Below, piece by piece: positions 21,154-21,847 of a stretch of DNA of 21,847 bases; position 1 is the first letter of the stretch, and the number at the start of each line of letters is the position of its first letter. The DNA is from Rhodobacter sp. (GTDB lineage Bacteria; Pseudomonadota; Alphaproteobacteria; Rhodobacterales; Rhodobacteraceae). A model generated the notes under the pieces. That model worked only from the letters and a program-made list of their open reading frames with translations. It was not told where the DNA came from and did not search any database. The translations under genes and the position numbers were made by a program. Where the stretch lies: NCBI GenBank assembly GCA_027482795.1, contig JAIXVS010000278.1, positions 1-21,847 on the forward strand, read 5' to 3'.

Positions 21154-21847
21154 ATGCGGCTGGCGGGGCAAAGCGTTGTCATAATTGGCGCAGGGATTGC
21201 AGGGCTGGCGCTGGCGCGGGGCCTTGCGCTGCGCGGGGCGCAGGTGCAGGTTCTGGAACAGGCGCAGGCGATCCGCGAAGTGGGCGCAGGCCTTCAAATT
21301 GCCCCCAATGGCGCGCGCGTTTTGCGCGCGCTGGGGCTGGGCGATGATCTGGCGCGTATTGGCGTGCAGGCCCGCGCGCTGGAACTTTTGAACGGGCAGA
21401 CAGGCGCGCGCGTGGTGCGGATGGATTTAACCCGCCGCCCACAAGACCGCGATTACCATTTCATCCACCGCGCCGACCTGATCGAAATTTTGCGCAAGGG
21501 CGCGCTTGATGCTGGGGCGGCGCTGCATCTGAACGCGCAGGTGGCCAGCGTTGATTTAACGGGCGATCAACCCCACCTGCGCATGGCGAGCAGAGACGAT
21601 GTTGCAGCCCCCCTGCTGATTGGCGCGGATGGGCTGCATTCGGTGCTGCGATCTGCCCTAAACGGGCCAAGCGCGCCGTTCTTCACAGGCCAAGTCGCAT
21701 GGCGTGCCACAATTGCAGGTGATGGCGGCCCCGCCGAGGTGCAGGTACATATGGGGGCAGGGCGGCATTTGGTGACCTATCCTTTGCGCGGCGGGGCTTT
21801 GCGCAATATCGTCGCCGTCGACGAACGCAGCGCTTGGGCCGCCGAAA
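21154..21847 (+). CDS. FAD-dependent monooxygenase (aromatic hydroxylase type), 3' end outside the window
   Basis: The first 231 codons of a flavoprotein hydroxylase of the UbiH/salicylate-hydroxylase class. The dinucleotide-binding fold is VVIIGAGIAGLALARGLALRG (GxGxxG), ending in VLEQ. It continues with REVGAGLQIAPNG, FIHRADLIEIL, and the FAD-binding GADGLHSVLRS near residues 169-179. Such enzymes use NAD(P)H and O2 to hydroxylate an aromatic ring; the substrate cannot be told from this half. The ATG at 21154 gives an N-terminus fitting the family. The start lies just beyond the dksA terminator with only GGGCGG as a possible ribosome site, so the promoter must overlap the terminator or depend on read-through. 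Confidence 0.88.
   Translation, partial: MRLAGQSVVIIGAGIAGLALARGLALRGAQVQVLEQAQAIREVGAGLQIAPNGARVLRALGLGDDLARIGVQARALELLNGQTGARVVRMDLTRRPQDRDYHFIHRADLIEILRKGALDAGAALHLNAQVASVDLTGDQPHLRMASRDDVAAPLLIGADGLHSVLRSALNGPSAPFFTGQVAWRATIAGDGGPAEVQVHMGAGRHLVTYPLRGGALRNIVAVDERSAWAAE

Overview
The window looks like chromosomal DNA of an alphaproteobacterium of the order Rhodobacterales. This rests on the overall protein character (IlvI with a GEAS cofactor motif, a one-cysteine DksA, a DUF6778-like lipoprotein, a DUF2927 lipoprotein, a MoxR/CoxE-type pair), on the GC-rich, GCG-heavy codon use, and on a dispersed palindromic repeat of a kind I associate with this group. No rRNA, tRNA, CRISPR, phage or insertion-sequence signature was seen. 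It reads as core metabolic and housekeeping sequence, not a mobile island.

Layout. Positions 1-5885 (minus strand): the 5' end of ilvN, then ilvI (branched-chain amino acid synthesis), a VOC-fold protein overlapping bpt (N-degron leucyltransferase), and a double-HAMP chemoreceptor. Positions 5966-9578: a YbaK-type deacylase is divergent from glnE, which is followed by a small conserved protein. glnE is split by an in-frame UGA. Positions 9575-12609 (minus): the Entner-Doudoroff genes edd and eda plus a PhnB-like VOC gene. A perfect 16-bp palindrome overlaps the predicted -35 of edd, and a palindromic repeat lies between edd and eda. Positions 12802-15390 (plus): a lipoprotein, an RlmI-type rRNA methyltransferase, the second copy of the repeat, and an orphan PIN-domain protein.

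Positions 15387-20472 (minus): a MoxR-type AAA+ ATPase, a 684-bp gap with no recognisable gene, a DUF2927 lipoprotein, a 55-residue membrane protein, a CoxE-like VWA protein and an M48 metalloprotease. Together these look like an envelope-associated maturation or quality-control module of unknown substrate. Positions 20647-21847 (plus): dksA with a strong intrinsic terminator, then the 5' part of an FAD-dependent monooxygenase that runs off the window.

The most notable points are the premature UGA in glnE (131 intact in-frame codons follow it), the pair of near-identical palindromic repeats with an invariant 18-nt tail, the operator-like palindrome in front of edd, and the uncharacterised MoxR/VWA/DUF2927/M48 neighbourhood. 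I did not find convincing evidence of a wholly new system.
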